Origin: Pseudomonas anguilliseptica
Lineage (GTDB): Bacteria > Pseudomonadota > Gammaproteobacteria > Pseudomonadales > Pseudomonadaceae
Reading direction: 5' to 3'
NCBI RefSeq assembly: GCF_021375795.1
Contig: NZ_JAEIOI010000002.1
Span: forward strand, 124,001-188,000
Length of the DNA stretch: 64,000 bases
Shown one piece after another: positions 51,172 through 60,609 of the stretch; position 1 is the first letter of the stretch, and each line of letters starts with the position of its first letter. The notes beneath the pieces are model-generated. The model made no database searches. It was not told where the DNA came from and was given only the letters and a program-made list of their open reading frames with translations. The position numbers and the translations under genes were made by a program.

Positions 51172-52725
51172 ATGTTGGACGCCAATCTGCAAACCCAGTT
51201 GAAGGCCTACCTCGAGAAGGTCACCCAGCCGTTCGAGATCGTCGCCAGCCTCGATGACGGCGAGAAGTCTCAGGAGCTGCTCGGACTGCTCAACGACATC
51301 GTCGGCCTGACCGACAAGATCACCCTCAAGACCGATGGCAACGACGCCCGTCGTCCGTCGTTCTCGCTCAACCGCCCGGGTGCGGATATCGGCGTTACCT
51401 TCGCCGGCATCCCCATGGGTCACGAATTCACCTCGCTGGTACTGGCCCTGCTGCAGGTCGGCGGCCACCCGTCCAAGCTGGACGCGGAAACCATCGAGCA
51501 GATCAAGAGCATCGAAGGCCGTTTCGAGTTCGAAACCTACTTCTCGCTGAGCTGCCAGAATTGCCCCGACGTGGTCCAGGCACTGAACCTGATGGCCGTG
51601 CTCAACCCCAACATCCGCAACGTGTCCATCGACGGTGCGCTGTTCCAGGAAGAAGTCGAGCGTCGCCAGATCATGGCCGTGCCGAGCATCTACCTGAACG
51701 GTGAAGTGTTCGCCTCGGGTCGCATGGAGGTGAAGGAAATCCTCGCCAAGATCGACACCCAGGCCGGCAACCGCGACGCCGAGAAGATGAACGCCAAGGA
51801 CGCCTTCGACGTACTGGTAGTCGGTGGTGGCCCGGCCGGCGCAGCAGCGGCCATCTACGCCGCGCGTAAAGGCATCCGCACCGGCGTGGCAGCCGAGCGC
51901 TTCGGCGGCCAGGTGCTGGATACCATGTCCATCGAGAACTTTATTTCCGTGAAGGAAACCGAAGGGCCAAAACTGGTGCGCGCCCTCGAAGAACACGTCA
52001 AGGAATACGAAGTCGACGTGATGAACCTGCAGCGTGCTTCGGCTCTTGTGCCGGCCAGCAGCGAAGGCGGCCTGCACGAGGTGAAGTTCGAAAACGGCGC
52101 TTCGCTCAAGGCCAAGACCGTGATTCTCTCCACCGGCGCACGCTGGCGCGAGATGGGCGTGCCTGGTGAGCAGGAATACAAGGCCAAGGGCGTGTGCTTC
52201 TGCCCGCACTGCGACGGCCCGCTGTTCAAGGGCAAGCGTGTCGCGGTGATCGGCGGCGGTAACTCCGGGGTCGAAGCGGCCATCGACCTGGCCGGCCTGG
52301 TGGCTCACGTGACCCTGCTGGAGTTCGCTGACACCTTGCGTGCCGACGCCGTGCTGCAGAAGAAGCTCTACAGCCTGCCGAATGTGACTGTGATCAAGAG
52401 CGCACAGACCACCGAGGTCAAGGGCGACGGTCAGAAGGTCAACGGCCTGGTGTACAAAGATCGCACCACCGAGGAGCTGCACACCGTCGAGCTGGAAGGC
52501 ATCTTCGTGCAGATCGGTCTGCTGCCCAACAGCGATTGGCTCAAAGGCACTGTGGAACTGAGCCGTTTCGGTGAAATCATCGTCGATGCCAAGGGTGCGA
52601 CTAATATCCCAGGCGTGTTCGCGGCAGGTGACGTGACCACCGTGCCGTACAAGCAGATTGTGATTGCTGTAGGCGAGGGCGCCAAAGCTTCCCTGAGTGC
52701 TTTCGATCATCTGATCCGCAGCTAA
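51172..52725 (+). CDS. ahpF: Alkyl hydroperoxide reductase subunit F
   Basis: The 517-residue flavoprotein uses NADH to reduce AhpC. The N-terminal domain has the dithiol C128-x-x-C131 (SCQNCPDV). The thioredoxin-reductase-like part has the FAD site [19 protein letters not shown], the redox dithiol CPHC and the NAD site [15 protein letters not shown] 51172 gives the normal N-terminus. It is 248 bases downstream of ahpC, with the palindromic element C in the gap. Confidence 0.96.
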   Translation: MLDANLQTQLKAYLEKVTQPFEIVASLDDGEKSQELLGLLNDIVGLTDKITLKTDGNDARRPSFSLNRPGADIGVTFAGIPMGHEFTSLVLALLQVGGHPSKLDAETIEQIKSIEGRFEFETYFSLSCQNCPDVVQALNLMAVLNPNIRNVSIDGALFQEEVERRQIMAVPSIYLNGEVFASGRMEVKEILAKIDTQAGNRDAEKMNAKDAFDVLVVGGGPAGAAAAIYAARKGIRTGVAAERFGGQVLDTMSIENFISVKETEGPKLVRALEEHVKEYEVDVMNLQRASALVPASSEGGLHEVKFENGASLKAKTVILSTGARWREMGVPGEQEYKAKGVCFCPHCDGPLFKGKRVAVIGGGNSGVEAAIDLAGLVAHVTLLEFADTLRADAVLQKKLYSLPNVTVIKSAQTTEVKGDGQKVNGLVYKDRTTEELHTVELEGIFVQIGLLPNSDWLKGTVELSRFGEIIVDAKGATNIPGVFAAGDVTTVPYKQIVIAVGEGAKASLSAFDHLIRS

Positions 52726-52751
52726 AGCTAGGCGCGCTACGTCGCATAAAG

Positions 52752-52784
52752 GCGGACAACCTTCACCGGTTGTCCGCTTTTTTT
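52752..52784 (+). terminator. Terminator of ahpF
   Basis: A gcggacaacc/ggttgtccgc stem (52752-52761, 52768-52777) with a 6-base loop is followed by a T-run. Confidence 0.9.
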
Positions 52785-52875
52785 TGCGCTGCGATCAGGT
52801 GCTTGGCGGTTCTTTTCAGGTTTTTTACGTCTCAGGCGTTTGCGGCATAGCTGTCGATAGTTTTTATTATGAGCA

Positions 52876-52897
52876 ACATATAATATTTATATTATGT
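52876..52897. promoter_or_regulatory. AT-rich near-palindrome upstream of the SDR gene
   Basis: The sequence acatataatatttatattatg is close to self-complementary. It lies about 70 bases before the SDR ATG. It may be a TetR operator, because a TetR gene lies downstream, or simply a -10 region. Evidence is positional. Confidence 0.35.
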
Positions 52898-52965
52898 ATG
52901 TAATATGAATTGGCGCACTATACCTCCAGACAACCTCACTACCCCGTACACCCAGGAGACGCAGC

Positions 52966-53760
52966 ATGAGCACGCATAACGATAAAGGCACTGCATTGAT
53001 CACCGGCGCTTCATCAGGCATTGGCGCCACCTACGCCGAGCGCCTGGCACAGCGCGGTTACGACCTGCTATTGGTTGCCCGCGATCTGCCGCGCCTGCAG
53101 GCCCTGTCGGCGCGTTTGACCGAGCAGTACGGGGTAAAGGTTGAAACGCTGAAGGCCGACCTGACCGACAAGGCTGATCTGCACGCTGTTACTCAGCGCC
53201 TGCGTACCGACAAGGCCATCAGCACGCTGGTCAATAACGCTGGTATGGCCATGAACGGCCAACTGGCCGAGGCCGATCTCGACACCGTTGATCGGATGAT
53301 TCTGCTCAATGTCGTCTCCCTCACCCACCTGTCCAGCGCAGCGGCAGCAAACTTCACGGCTGCTGGACGTGGAGCAATCATCAACATCGCGTCGGTGGTG
53401 GCCCTGGCGCCGGAAATGTTCAATGCCGTGTACAGCGCCACCAAGGCCTACGTGCTGAGCCTGAGTCAGACGCTCAATGGTGAGCTCAAGGACAAGGGTT
53501 TGCAGGTTCAGGCGGTATTGCCCGGGATCACCCGTACCGAGATCTGGGAACGCAGCGGCATGGATGACTCGGCGCTGCCGCCTAGCATGATCATGGAGGT
53601 GGGGGAGATGGTGGACGCGGCACTGGCAGGGTTTGATCAGGGTGAGCTGGTGACCATTCCATCGCTGCCCGATGCCGCCGACTGGCAGGCCTTCACCGCC
53701 GCCCGTGGCAAGCTTGGGCCGAATCTCTCTCACAGCAGCGCGGCTGCACGTTACAAGTAA
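52966..53760 (+). CDS. Short-chain dehydrogenase/reductase (SDR)
   Basis: The 264-residue NAD(P)-dependent oxidoreductase has the coenzyme-binding ITGASSGIGATYAERLAQRG, the structural VNNAGMAM and an active site with YSATKAYVLS. It belongs to the classical YqjQ/DltE-like SDR group; the substrate is unknown. The ATG follows AGGAGAC. It is convergent with a TetR regulator that may control it. Confidence 0.88.
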   Translation: MSTHNDKGTALITGASSGIGATYAERLAQRGYDLLLVARDLPRLQALSARLTEQYGVKVETLKADLTDKADLHAVTQRLRTDKAISTLVNNAGMAMNGQLAEADLDTVDRMILLNVVSLTHLSSAAAANFTAAGRGAIINIASVVALAPEMFNAVYSATKAYVLSLSQTLNGELKDKGLQVQAVLPGITRTEIWERSGMDDSALPPSMIMEVGEMVDAALAGFDQGELVTIPSLPDAADWQAFTAARGKLGPNLSHSSAAARYK

Positions 53761-53829
53761 ATCTGAGCATTAAGCCAAGCCCCGACTGGCAACAGGCGGG
53801 GCTTTTACGTTTGCAGGTGTGCGGGAATG

Positions 53830-54387
53830 TCAGGCTGTGTTCGGGCTGGTGTTCTGCTCGATCAACAGGCAGCGGGTGGTTTTCAGCAGGCGGTCGGACA
53901 GTTCCGGGTCGCTGACGCTGCGTGACAGCAGCAGGGCACCGACCATGGCGCTGAGAATCAACACGCTCTGTTCATCGGCCTGTTCGCCGTGCAGGCCTGC
54001 TTCGATGGTACTCAGACGGTCGCGAATCAGTTCATCAGTGGTCGTGCTGGGGGCGCCGCGCTGGCCCAGTTCGGCGGAAATGGTCGGCAGCGGGCAGCCT
54101 TCGCCCGGATTGGCACGGTGTGCAGAGGACAGATAGCCCTTGATCAGACCCGCCAATGACAGTTCGCTGCTGGCGGCGGCCAGTTGTTCGGCGCTGTGGC
54201 GCAGGGCGGTTTCCACCAGTTCGTCTTTCGACTTGAAGTGGGCGTAAAAGCCGCCATGGGTCAGGCCCAGGGTCTTCATCAACGGTTGCAGGCCGGTTGC
54301 ACCAACGCCATCGCGGCGGAACAGGCGTGCGGCTTCTTCGATGATGCGCTGGTGGGTCTGGGCTTTATGGTCTTCGGAGTAACGCAT
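53830..54387 (-). CDS. TetR-family transcriptional regulator
   Basis: The 185-residue regulator has an N-terminal helix-turn-helix (EEAARLFRRDGVGATGLQPLM, then LGLTHGGFYAHFKSKDEL) and a C-terminal ligand-binding domain. It is downstream of the thioesterase-thiolase genes on the same strand, 107 bases after thiolase, and convergent with the SDR gene. It could control the lipid-type genes or the SDR and MFS genes. Confidence 0.88.
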   Translation of the reverse strand: MRYSEDHKAQTHQRIIEEAARLFRRDGVGATGLQPLMKTLGLTHGGFYAHFKSKDELVETALRHSAEQLAAASSELSLAGLIKGYLSSAHRANPGEGCPLPTISAELGQRGAPSTTTDELIRDRLSTIEAGLHGEQADEQSVLILSAMVGALLLSRSVSDPELSDRLLKTTRCLLIEQNTSPNTA

Positions 54388-54494
54388 GGAGTACCTGGCC
54401 GCTGATATTTCAGATGTTGGCTGCCATCTTACCCGCTTCGTCTGGCTGTTTCAGCGCCCGGCGCAGTGACGCGCCGGACGGGGGCAGCACAGGA

Positions 54495-55625
54495 TCAGAC
54501 GGCTTCCAGCAGAGTGGCAACGCCCTGGCCGCCGGCAATGCATTGGGTGGCAATTGCATAGCGACCGCCCGTGCGCTGCAGCAGGCTGGCGGCCTTGCCG
54601 GTAATCCGCGCCCCGGTCGCCCCCAGTGGGTGACCGAGGGCCAGGGCACCGCCGTCGAGGTTGACCTTGGCCATGTCCAGCCCCAGCTCGCGCACGCAGG
54701 CCAGTGACTGGCTGGCGAAGGCTTCGTTGATTTCCACCAGATCGATGTCCTCGATACGCAAACCGGCGCGCTGCAGCACCTTGCGTGTCGCCACCACCGG
54801 GCCCATGCCCATGATTTCCGGTGCGCAACCACCTACGGCCACCGCCTTGATGCGCGCAAAGATATTCAGGCGGTGGCGGCGGGCAAAGTGTTCACTGCAC
54901 ACCAGCACGGCGGCGCTGCCGTCGGTAAGTGGTGACGCCGTGCCCGCAGTCACGCTGCCGCCAAAGGCCGGCTTGAGTTGGGCCAGAGCCTCGAGGTGAG
55001 TGCCAGGGCGGATGCAGCCATCGGCTTCGACCAGGCCTTCTGGCGTGCTGATGGCGACGAGTTCATCGCGAAACAGGCCGCTCTCACGGGCCGCAGTGGC
55101 TTTGGCGTGTGACTCGACGGCCATGGCGTCCTGATCACTGCGACTGACGTTGAAACGCTTGGCCACTTCCTCTGCCGTGTGCCCCATGCTCATGTAAACC
55201 TGCGCAAAGTTCTCGAGCAGGGTGGGGTTGGGGGAAATATTGAAACCACCCATGGGTACGCGCGTCATCGATTCGACTCCCGCACAGATAAAGGCCTCGC
55301 CTGCGCCGAGCATGATCTGCCCAGCCGCGAAATGCACGGCAGTCATTGACGAGCCACAGAAGCGGTTGACTGTTGCCCCACCGAGGGTTTCCGGGAACCC
55401 GGCGCGGAAGCTGGCAATGCGGGCGATATTCATGCCCTGTTCGGCTTCCGGGTAGGCGCAGCCCATGATCACGTCTTCGATCTCTGCTGGATCGAGGTCG
55501 AGCTTGTCCACCAAACCGCGCAGCGTCTGGGCGGCGAGGTCGTCCGGGCGGAGGTTGATCAGGGAGCCTTTCTTGGCGAAGTGAAATGGCGAGCGAGCAA
55601 AACCGGCGATGACGATGGATGACAT
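54495..55625 (-). CDS. Acetyl-CoA acyltransferase (thiolase)
   Basis: The 376-residue thiolase performs the last step of beta-oxidation or its reverse. The catalytic Cys lies in NRFCGSSM, the His in GHPLGATG, and the second Cys in TQCIAGGQG. NEAFA is also present. ATG 55625 follows GAGGAACTCC and is preferred over 55640. It lies 44 bases downstream of the thioesterase gene. The length is normal for a 3-ketoacyl-CoA thiolase; the substrate chain length is not known. Confidence 0.9.
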   Translation of the reverse strand: MSSIVIAGFARSPFHFAKKGSLINLRPDDLAAQTLRGLVDKLDLDPAEIEDVIMGCAYPEAEQGMNIARIASFRAGFPETLGGATVNRFCGSSMTAVHFAAGQIMLGAGEAFICAGVESMTRVPMGGFNISPNPTLLENFAQVYMSMGHTAEEVAKRFNVSRSDQDAMAVESHAKATAARESGLFRDELVAISTPEGLVEADGCIRPGTHLEALAQLKPAFGGSVTAGTASPLTDGSAAVLVCSEHFARRHRLNIFARIKAVAVGGCAPEIMGMGPVVATRKVLQRAGLRIEDIDLVEINEAFASQSLACVRELGLDMAKVNLDGGALALGHPLGATGARITGKAASLLQRTGGRYAIATQCIAGGQGVATLLEAV

Positions 55626-55668
55626 GGTGGAGTTCCTCATGGTGATTAACGCGATGGCAAAGCCGGGC

Positions 55669-56208
55669 TCAGCCGGGCATGTTGAGAATCAGGCAGGTGG
55701 TTGAGCCCACGGCATACAGGCGGTCGTCGACGTCATAGATACGCCCCTCGGCCAGTGCGGTGGTGCGGCCGAGATGGACGATGCGCCCCTCGGCGCGAAC
55801 CGGGCCGATTTTCTTGCTCAGGGCCCGGATATAGCTGATGCGCAGGTCGGTGGTGGTGTAACCCTGGCCGCGTTGCAGCTGGGTGTGGATGGCGCAACCC
55901 ATGCAGGAGTCGAGCAGGGTGGCGGCGTAACCACCGTGTACGCTGCCCAGGGGGTTGTAGTGACGTTCATCGGGCGTGCCCTGGAAGAGAAAACGACCGG
56001 GTGACCACTCCAGTGGGATGAAATCCAGCAGGTGACCGATGGGCGGCGAGGGCAGTTCGCCGCGGCCGATACCGTCAAAGAACTCCTGCGGTAACAGTTC
56101 GCTGACCTGCGCCAGGCTCATGCTGCCGGGTGCACCAAGGCTGGCGCGCATGGCCTGTTCGGCGGCGAGCCATTCGGCCAGTTTTTCTTCGCGTGATGGG
56201 ATGCTCAT
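55669..56208 (-). CDS. PaaI-family hot-dog thioesterase
   Basis: The 179-residue thioesterase has the hot-dog pattern NPLGSVHGGYAATLLDSCMG, with Asp in the expected place, and YIRALSKKIGPVRAEGRI. It probably hydrolyses an aryl- or acyl-CoA. It is the first gene of a leftward thioesterase-thiolase unit, divergent from an MFS exporter. A partly symmetric AT-rich sequence lies between them. Confidence 0.86.
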   Translation of the reverse strand: MSIPSREEKLAEWLAAEQAMRASLGAPGSMSLAQVSELLPQEFFDGIGRGELPSPPIGHLLDFIPLEWSPGRFLFQGTPDERHYNPLGSVHGGYAATLLDSCMGCAIHTQLQRGQGYTTTDLRISYIRALSKKIGPVRAEGRIVHLGRTTALAEGRIYDVDDRLYAVGSTTCLILNMPG

Positions 56209-56237
56209 GGGGGCCTCTGCTTGGGTTTACGTTTTAT

Positions 56238-56277
56238 ATTTCGAGTGTAATTTTATTGTTTACATTACGACCGAAAT
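56238..56277. promoter_or_regulatory. Inverted repeat in the thioesterase-MFS divergent region
   Basis: The arms atttcgagtgtaat (56238-56251) and attacgaccgaaat (56264-56277) match at 11 of 14 inverted positions with a 12-base spacer. Position between two divergent starts suggests an operator, perhaps of the nearby TetR protein. Confidence 0.4.
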
Positions 56278-56323
56278 ATTAATAAATGGCAAGCCACTGC
56301 CGCTGAAAATTAAGGGACACGCC

Positions 56324-57532
56324 ATGCACGCCCATCCACTACCGTCGCGCCGCCTGTTGTTGATGCTGGTGGCGTTGACGGCTCTCGGCGAAATCTCCAC
56401 GCAACTGATCATTCCAAGCCTTGGCGCTATCGAGCTGATCATGGCCGCACAACCGGGTAGCAGCCTGCTGGCGTTATCGGCTTTCGTCGCGGCTTTTGGC
56501 TTGGGCCAGTTATGGCTTGGCCCCTTGTCGGACCGAATCGGCCGGCGTCCGGTGCTGATTGCCGGGTTGCTGGTCTACCTGCTGGCGACCCTGTGGATGC
56601 TGCTGGCCGGCAGCATGAGTGAATTTATCGCTGCCCGCGTGTTGCAGGGCATTGGTGCCTGTACGGCGCTGGTGTTGGCGCGGGCCATCGTGCGCGATGT
56701 GTGGCAGGCCCAGGCTGGGCCTGCATTGGCGCTGACGGTGATCGGTATGCTCTGCGCCATCGTCCTTTCACCCATGCTCGGTGGTGTGCTGACGCTGTAT
56801 GGCGGCTGGCGCGTACCGATTGCCCTGGCGCTGCTGATCGGCGTCGGCATTGTTTGCGCAGTGTTGGGCTTGTACCGCGAAAGCAATCCGCAGCTTGACC
56901 CGCAGGCGGGGCAGCTCAGCCGCTTGGCCGGCAACTATGCCGATCTGCTGCGCGCCGCTTCGTTCCGCGCGCTGGCTCTGACGCTGGCCTGCACCTATGG
57001 CGCGATGTTCGCCGTGATCGCCGGCTCATCGGCCGTATACATCGGCCTGCTGGGGTTGAGCACGGCGCAATTTGGTATCACCTTCGCGGCAATTGTTTCG
57101 GCGCTGATTGCCGGCGCGCTGTTCACCCAGCGGCGCATTCTGCAATTGGGCCCGCAGAAGATCGTCGGCATAGGCGCGGCGCTGGTGGCGAGCGGCGCAC
57201 TGGCCACCTTGGCGATCTATCTGCTGTTTGGTTTGTCGCTGCTCGGGCTGTCGATACCCCAGGTATTGGTTACCTTGGGTGGCGGCATGTTGCTGCCGGC
57301 ATCGGTGGCTGGTGCGGTGATTCCCAATGCCCACCGCGCTGGGCTGGCCGCAGGCTTTATGGGCTTTGCGCAAATGGCCGGTGCTACCTGCAGCGGCGTC
57401 CTGCTCAGCCTGCTGGCGGATGGCTCGGCGTGGCCTATGGTGTTGCTGAACAGTTTATTTGCCATAGCGGCGTTCTGCGCCTTCCACCTGCTGCGCCCAC
57501 GGCCGGCAGCGAACGCGGCGCTGGTTGGCTAA
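56324..57532 (+). CDS. Bcr/CflA-type MFS drug exporter
   Basis: The 402-residue inner-membrane transporter has 12 hydrophobic segments. The MFS motif A lies in GPLSDRIGRRPVL, and the family motif C is in LTVIGMLCAIVLSPMLGG. It exports small molecules with the proton gradient. ATG 56324 follows AAGGGA. It lies next to a thioesterase-thiolase unit on the other side; the substrate is unknown. Confidence 0.87.
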   Translation: MHAHPLPSRRLLLMLVALTALGEISTQLIIPSLGAIELIMAAQPGSSLLALSAFVAAFGLGQLWLGPLSDRIGRRPVLIAGLLVYLLATLWMLLAGSMSEFIAARVLQGIGACTALVLARAIVRDVWQAQAGPALALTVIGMLCAIVLSPMLGGVLTLYGGWRVPIALALLIGVGIVCAVLGLYRESNPQLDPQAGQLSRLAGNYADLLRAASFRALALTLACTYGAMFAVIAGSSAVYIGLLGLSTAQFGITFAAIVSALIAGALFTQRRILQLGPQKIVGIGAALVASGALATLAIYLLFGLSLLGLSIPQVLVTLGGGMLLPASVAGAVIPNAHRAGLAAGFMGFAQMAGATCSGVLLSLLADGSAWPMVLLNSLFAIAAFCAFHLLRPRPAANAALVG

Positions 57533-57547
57533 CCCAGGAGCAATTCC

Positions 57548-58948
57548 ATGAGCAACTATGACGTGCTGATCATCGGTGGCGGCCCCGGCGGCTACAACGC
57601 AGCCATCCGCGCCGGACAACTGGGCCTCAAGGTCGCCTGCATCGAGGGCCGCGAGACCCTCGGTGGTACTTGCCTGAATGTCGGCTGCATGCCGTCGAAG
57701 GCCTTGCTGCATGCCTCGGAGCTGTATGAAGCGGCGACCAGTGGCGAGCTGAATAACCTCGGTATCGAGGTCAAACCGACGCTCAATCTGGCGCAGATGA
57801 TGAAGCAGAAGGATGAGAGCGTAACGGCCCTGACCAAGGGCATCGAGTTTCTGTTTCGCAAGAACAAGGTCGAGTGGATCAAGGGCTGGGGTCGCTTGAA
57901 CGGGCCGGGCAAGGTCACGGTAACCCTCGCCGATGGCAGTGTGCGTGAGCTTACGGCCAAGGACATCGTGATCGCCACCGGCTCGGAGCCGACGCCACTG
58001 CCGGGAGTGACCATTGATAACCAGCGCATTCTCGATTCGACTGGCGCGCTGGCCTTGCCGCAAGTGCCCAAGCACCTGGTGGTGATCGGTGCCGGAGTGA
58101 TCGGCCTGGAGCTGGGTTCGGTGTGGCGGCGTTTGGGCAGTGAAGTGACGGTGGTGGAGTATCTCGACCGCATTTGTCCAGGCCTGGACAACGAAACCGC
58201 GAAAACCCTGCAGCGCACCCTGAGCAAGCAGGGCATGAATTTCAAACTGGCGACCAAGGTCAGCGCCGCCAAGGCCACGGCCAAAGGGGTAACCCTTGAC
58301 CTGCAGCCCGCTGCAGGTGGCGCTGTTGAGCCATTACAGGCGGACTATGTGCTGGTTGCGATTGGTCGCCGCCCCTATACCGCTGGCTTGGGCTTGGAAA
58401 CCGTAGGCCTCGCCACCGACAAGCGCGGCATGCTGGAAAATCAGCAGCACCGCAGCAGCGTTCCGGGCATCTGGATTATCGGCGACGTGACCTCTGGGCC
58501 GATGCTCGCGCATAAGGCCGAAGATGAAGCCATCGCCTGTATCGAACGGATTGCCGGGCATGCCGCCGAGGTCAATTACCAGGCGATTCCCGGAGTGATC
58601 TACACCAAGCCGGAAGTTGCCACCGTGGGCAAGACCGAAGAGCAGTTGAAGGCTGAAGGGTGCGCTTACAAGGTCGGCAAGTTTCCCTTTACCGCCAACA
58701 GCCGGGCGAAGATCAACCACGAGGCCGAAGGCTTCGTCAAAGTGCTGGCCGATGAGCGCACCGACCAGATTCTCGGCGTGCATATCATCGGCCCCAGCGC
58801 CGGTGAGCTGATCGGCGAATACTGCGTGGCGCTGGAGTTCAGTGCCTCGGCTGAAGACATCGCGCTGATCTGCCATCCCCACCCGACGCGCTCGGAGGCG
58901 CTACGCCAGGCGGCGATGAATGTGCATGGCTGGGCCATGCAGGCCTGA
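57548..58948 (+). CDS. lpdA: Dihydrolipoyl dehydrogenase
   Basis: The 466-residue flavoprotein re-oxidises dihydrolipoamide in 2-oxo acid dehydrogenase complexes or the glycine cleavage system. The FAD site is IIGGGPGGYNAAIRAGQLG, the redox pair is CLNVGC (about residues 41-46), the NAD site is VIGAGVIGLELGSVW, and the C-terminal HPHPTRSE has the catalytic His-Glu. It is not beside E1 or E2 genes, so it may be an extra copy. The ATG follows AGGAG. Confidence 0.93.
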   Translation: MSNYDVLIIGGGPGGYNAAIRAGQLGLKVACIEGRETLGGTCLNVGCMPSKALLHASELYEAATSGELNNLGIEVKPTLNLAQMMKQKDESVTALTKGIEFLFRKNKVEWIKGWGRLNGPGKVTVTLADGSVRELTAKDIVIATGSEPTPLPGVTIDNQRILDSTGALALPQVPKHLVVIGAGVIGLELGSVWRRLGSEVTVVEYLDRICPGLDNETAKTLQRTLSKQGMNFKLATKVSAAKATAKGVTLDLQPAAGGAVEPLQADYVLVAIGRRPYTAGLGLETVGLATDKRGMLENQQHRSSVPGIWIIGDVTSGPMLAHKAEDEAIACIERIAGHAAEVNYQAIPGVIYTKPEVATVGKTEEQLKAEGCAYKVGKFPFTANSRAKINHEAEGFVKVLADERTDQILGVHIIGPSAGELIGEYCVALEFSASAEDIALICHPHPTRSEALRQAAMNVHGWAMQA

Positions 58949-58966
58949 ATGAAGGTTAGTGCGGGT

Positions 58967-59620
58967 TCAGCGCCAGTTGAGGATTGGCCAGCCGGCCTGC
59001 TGCGCGTGCTGCAACAAGGTGGCGTCAGGGTTGACCACGTGGGGATTGGTGACCACCTGCAGCAGTGGCAGATCGTTGCGTGAGTCCGAGTAGAAGTAGG
59101 CCCCGTCAAGGGTTTCGCCCTGTTCCTGCAGCCACGCTTGCAGGCGAATGACTTTGCCTTCGCGGTAGGTCAGCACGCCCTGGGTGCGGCCGCTGTAGTG
59201 GCCGTGCTGCTGTTCCAGGTCGATGGCCAGTACTTCCTCGATCTTCAGGCGTTCTGCAATCGCACTGACCAGAAAATGCGCCGAAGCCGAGATCACCAGA
59301 ATCCGGTCGCCAGCGGCTCGGTGTTGCGCCAGGCAGCGGGTTGCGTCGCTGTAGAAAATCGGCTCAATGACATCTTCCACAAAGGGTTCGACCACGTGGG
59401 CAACTTCCTCAGCCGTGCGCCCGACCAGGGGCGACAGGGTGAAGGCCATGTAGTCTTCCATGGCCAGGCTGCCGGCGGCGTACTGCTGCATTAGCACCTG
59501 TTCCTGGGCGATAAAGCTGTCCGCGTCGGCCCAGCCGAGCTTGACCATTTCCTGGCTCCACAGGCTGGCACAGTCGCCGCCGATCAGGGTTTCATCCAGG
59601 TCGAAAATTGCCAGGGCCAT
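58967..59620 (-). CDS. HAD-IB phosphatase of an ABC importer operon
   Basis: The 217-residue cytoplasmic phosphatase has motif I DLDET (residues 7-11, Asp7 nucleophile), motif II with Ser in VISASA, Lys in the EGKV region, and motif IV DSRND. HAD-IB members act on phosphoserine, phosphocholine-like or other small phosphomonoesters. It overlaps the stop of the ATPase gene (TGATG), so it belongs to the transporter operon. It probably releases phosphate from the imported or processed solute. Confidence 0.87.
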   Translation of the reverse strand: MALAIFDLDETLIGGDCASLWSQEMVKLGWADADSFIAQEQVLMQQYAAGSLAMEDYMAFTLSPLVGRTAEEVAHVVEPFVEDVIEPIFYSDATRCLAQHRAAGDRILVISASAHFLVSAIAERLKIEEVLAIDLEQQHGHYSGRTQGVLTYREGKVIRLQAWLQEQGETLDGAYFYSDSRNDLPLLQVVTNPHVVNPDATLLQHAQQAGWPILNWR

Positions 59621-60609
59621 CAGGCCACCTCACAGATTGCGTTGTCTTCAATATTCAGGTTGATGCGTTGGCCGCTGGCCAGCAGGTCAGCGGGGGAGCG
59701 ATTGAGCACGTCCACCAGCAGTTCGACGCCCCGCGCCTCGACGCGGTAACGGATCACGTTGCCGAGCAGGCGATGGCTGTGAATCTGCCCTTCGATTGCA
59801 CCCTGTACCCCGATCTGGATGGCTTCCGGGCGGATCGCCACGCGGCTGTTGATCGGGCGTAGCAACAAGCGGCTGGCGGCGTCGGTATCCAGCAGGTTGT
59901 AGTTGCCGATAAATCCTGCCGCAAAGGCATCCACCGGCGCGCTGTAGAGGCTTTCTGCATTGCCGCTCTGGACGATCTTGCCGGCATTCATCAACACAAT
60001 GCGGTCGCTCATGACCAGGGCTTCTTCCTGGTCGTGGGTGACGAAAATGGTGGTCAGGCCCAGCTCCTGCTGGATGCTGCGAATCTGTTCGCGCAGGTGT
60101 TTGCGAATCCGCGCATCCAGCGCCGACAGCGGCTCATCGAGCAGCAGCAGGCGCGGGCGAGTGACCAGGGAGCGGGCCAGGGCCACGCGCTGGCACTGGC
60201 CGCCGGAGAGCTGATGTGGGTAGCGTTCGGCGAAGTCGTTGAGTTCGACCAGTTCCAGCACCTGTTTGACCCGCTGTTCGGCTTCGCTGCCCTTGACCTT
60301 CTGCATGCGCAGGCCGAAGGCTACGTTCTGTGCCACGTTCATGTTGGGAAACAGCGCGTAGCTCTGGAACACCATGCCGATGCCGCGTTTTTGTGGCGTC
60401 AGCGGCACCAGATCCTGACCGTCAAGGATGATCTGGCCGCCATTCACCCCGGTTAACCCGGCAATGCAGCGCAGCAGGGTGGATTTACCGCAACCAGACG
60501 GGCCGAGCAGGGTGATGAACTCGCCCTTGCCGATTTCACAATCGATTTCGCTGAAGATGGGCGTACTGCCGTAGCTCTTATGTAGGCCGCGAATGCTCAG
60601 GTAACTCAT
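59620..60609 (-). CDS. ABC transporter ATP-binding protein (PotA/FbpC-like)
   Basis: The 329-residue ATPase has Walker A GPSGCGKST at about 35-43, the signature LSGGQCQR, Walker B LLLLDEPLSALD and switch [11 protein letters not shown]-terminal TOBE-like domain follows. The type is that of polyamine, iron or phosphonate importers. It overlaps the adjacent permease gene by four bases (ATGA). Confidence 0.9.
   Translation of the reverse strand: MSYLSIRGLHKSYGSTPIFSEIDCEIGKGEFITLLGPSGCGKSTLLRCIAGLTGVNGGQIILDGQDLVPLTPQKRGIGMVFQSYALFPNMNVAQNVAFGLRMQKVKGSEAEQRVKQVLELVELNDFAERYPHQLSGGQCQRVALARSLVTRPRLLLLDEPLSALDARIRKHLREQIRSIQQELGLTTIFVTHDQEEALVMSDRIVLMNAGKIVQSGNAESLYSAPVDAFAAGFIGNYNLLDTDAASRLLLRPINSRVAIRPEAIQIGVQGAIEGQIHSHRLLGNVIRYRVEARGVELLVDVLNRSPADLLASGQRINLNIEDNAICEVA

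Noticed and set aside
51091..52710. A 539-codon open frame opposite ahpF
   Set aside because: The ahpF gene on the plus strand has both redox dithiols and nucleotide sites; the antisense frame reflects strong codon bias.
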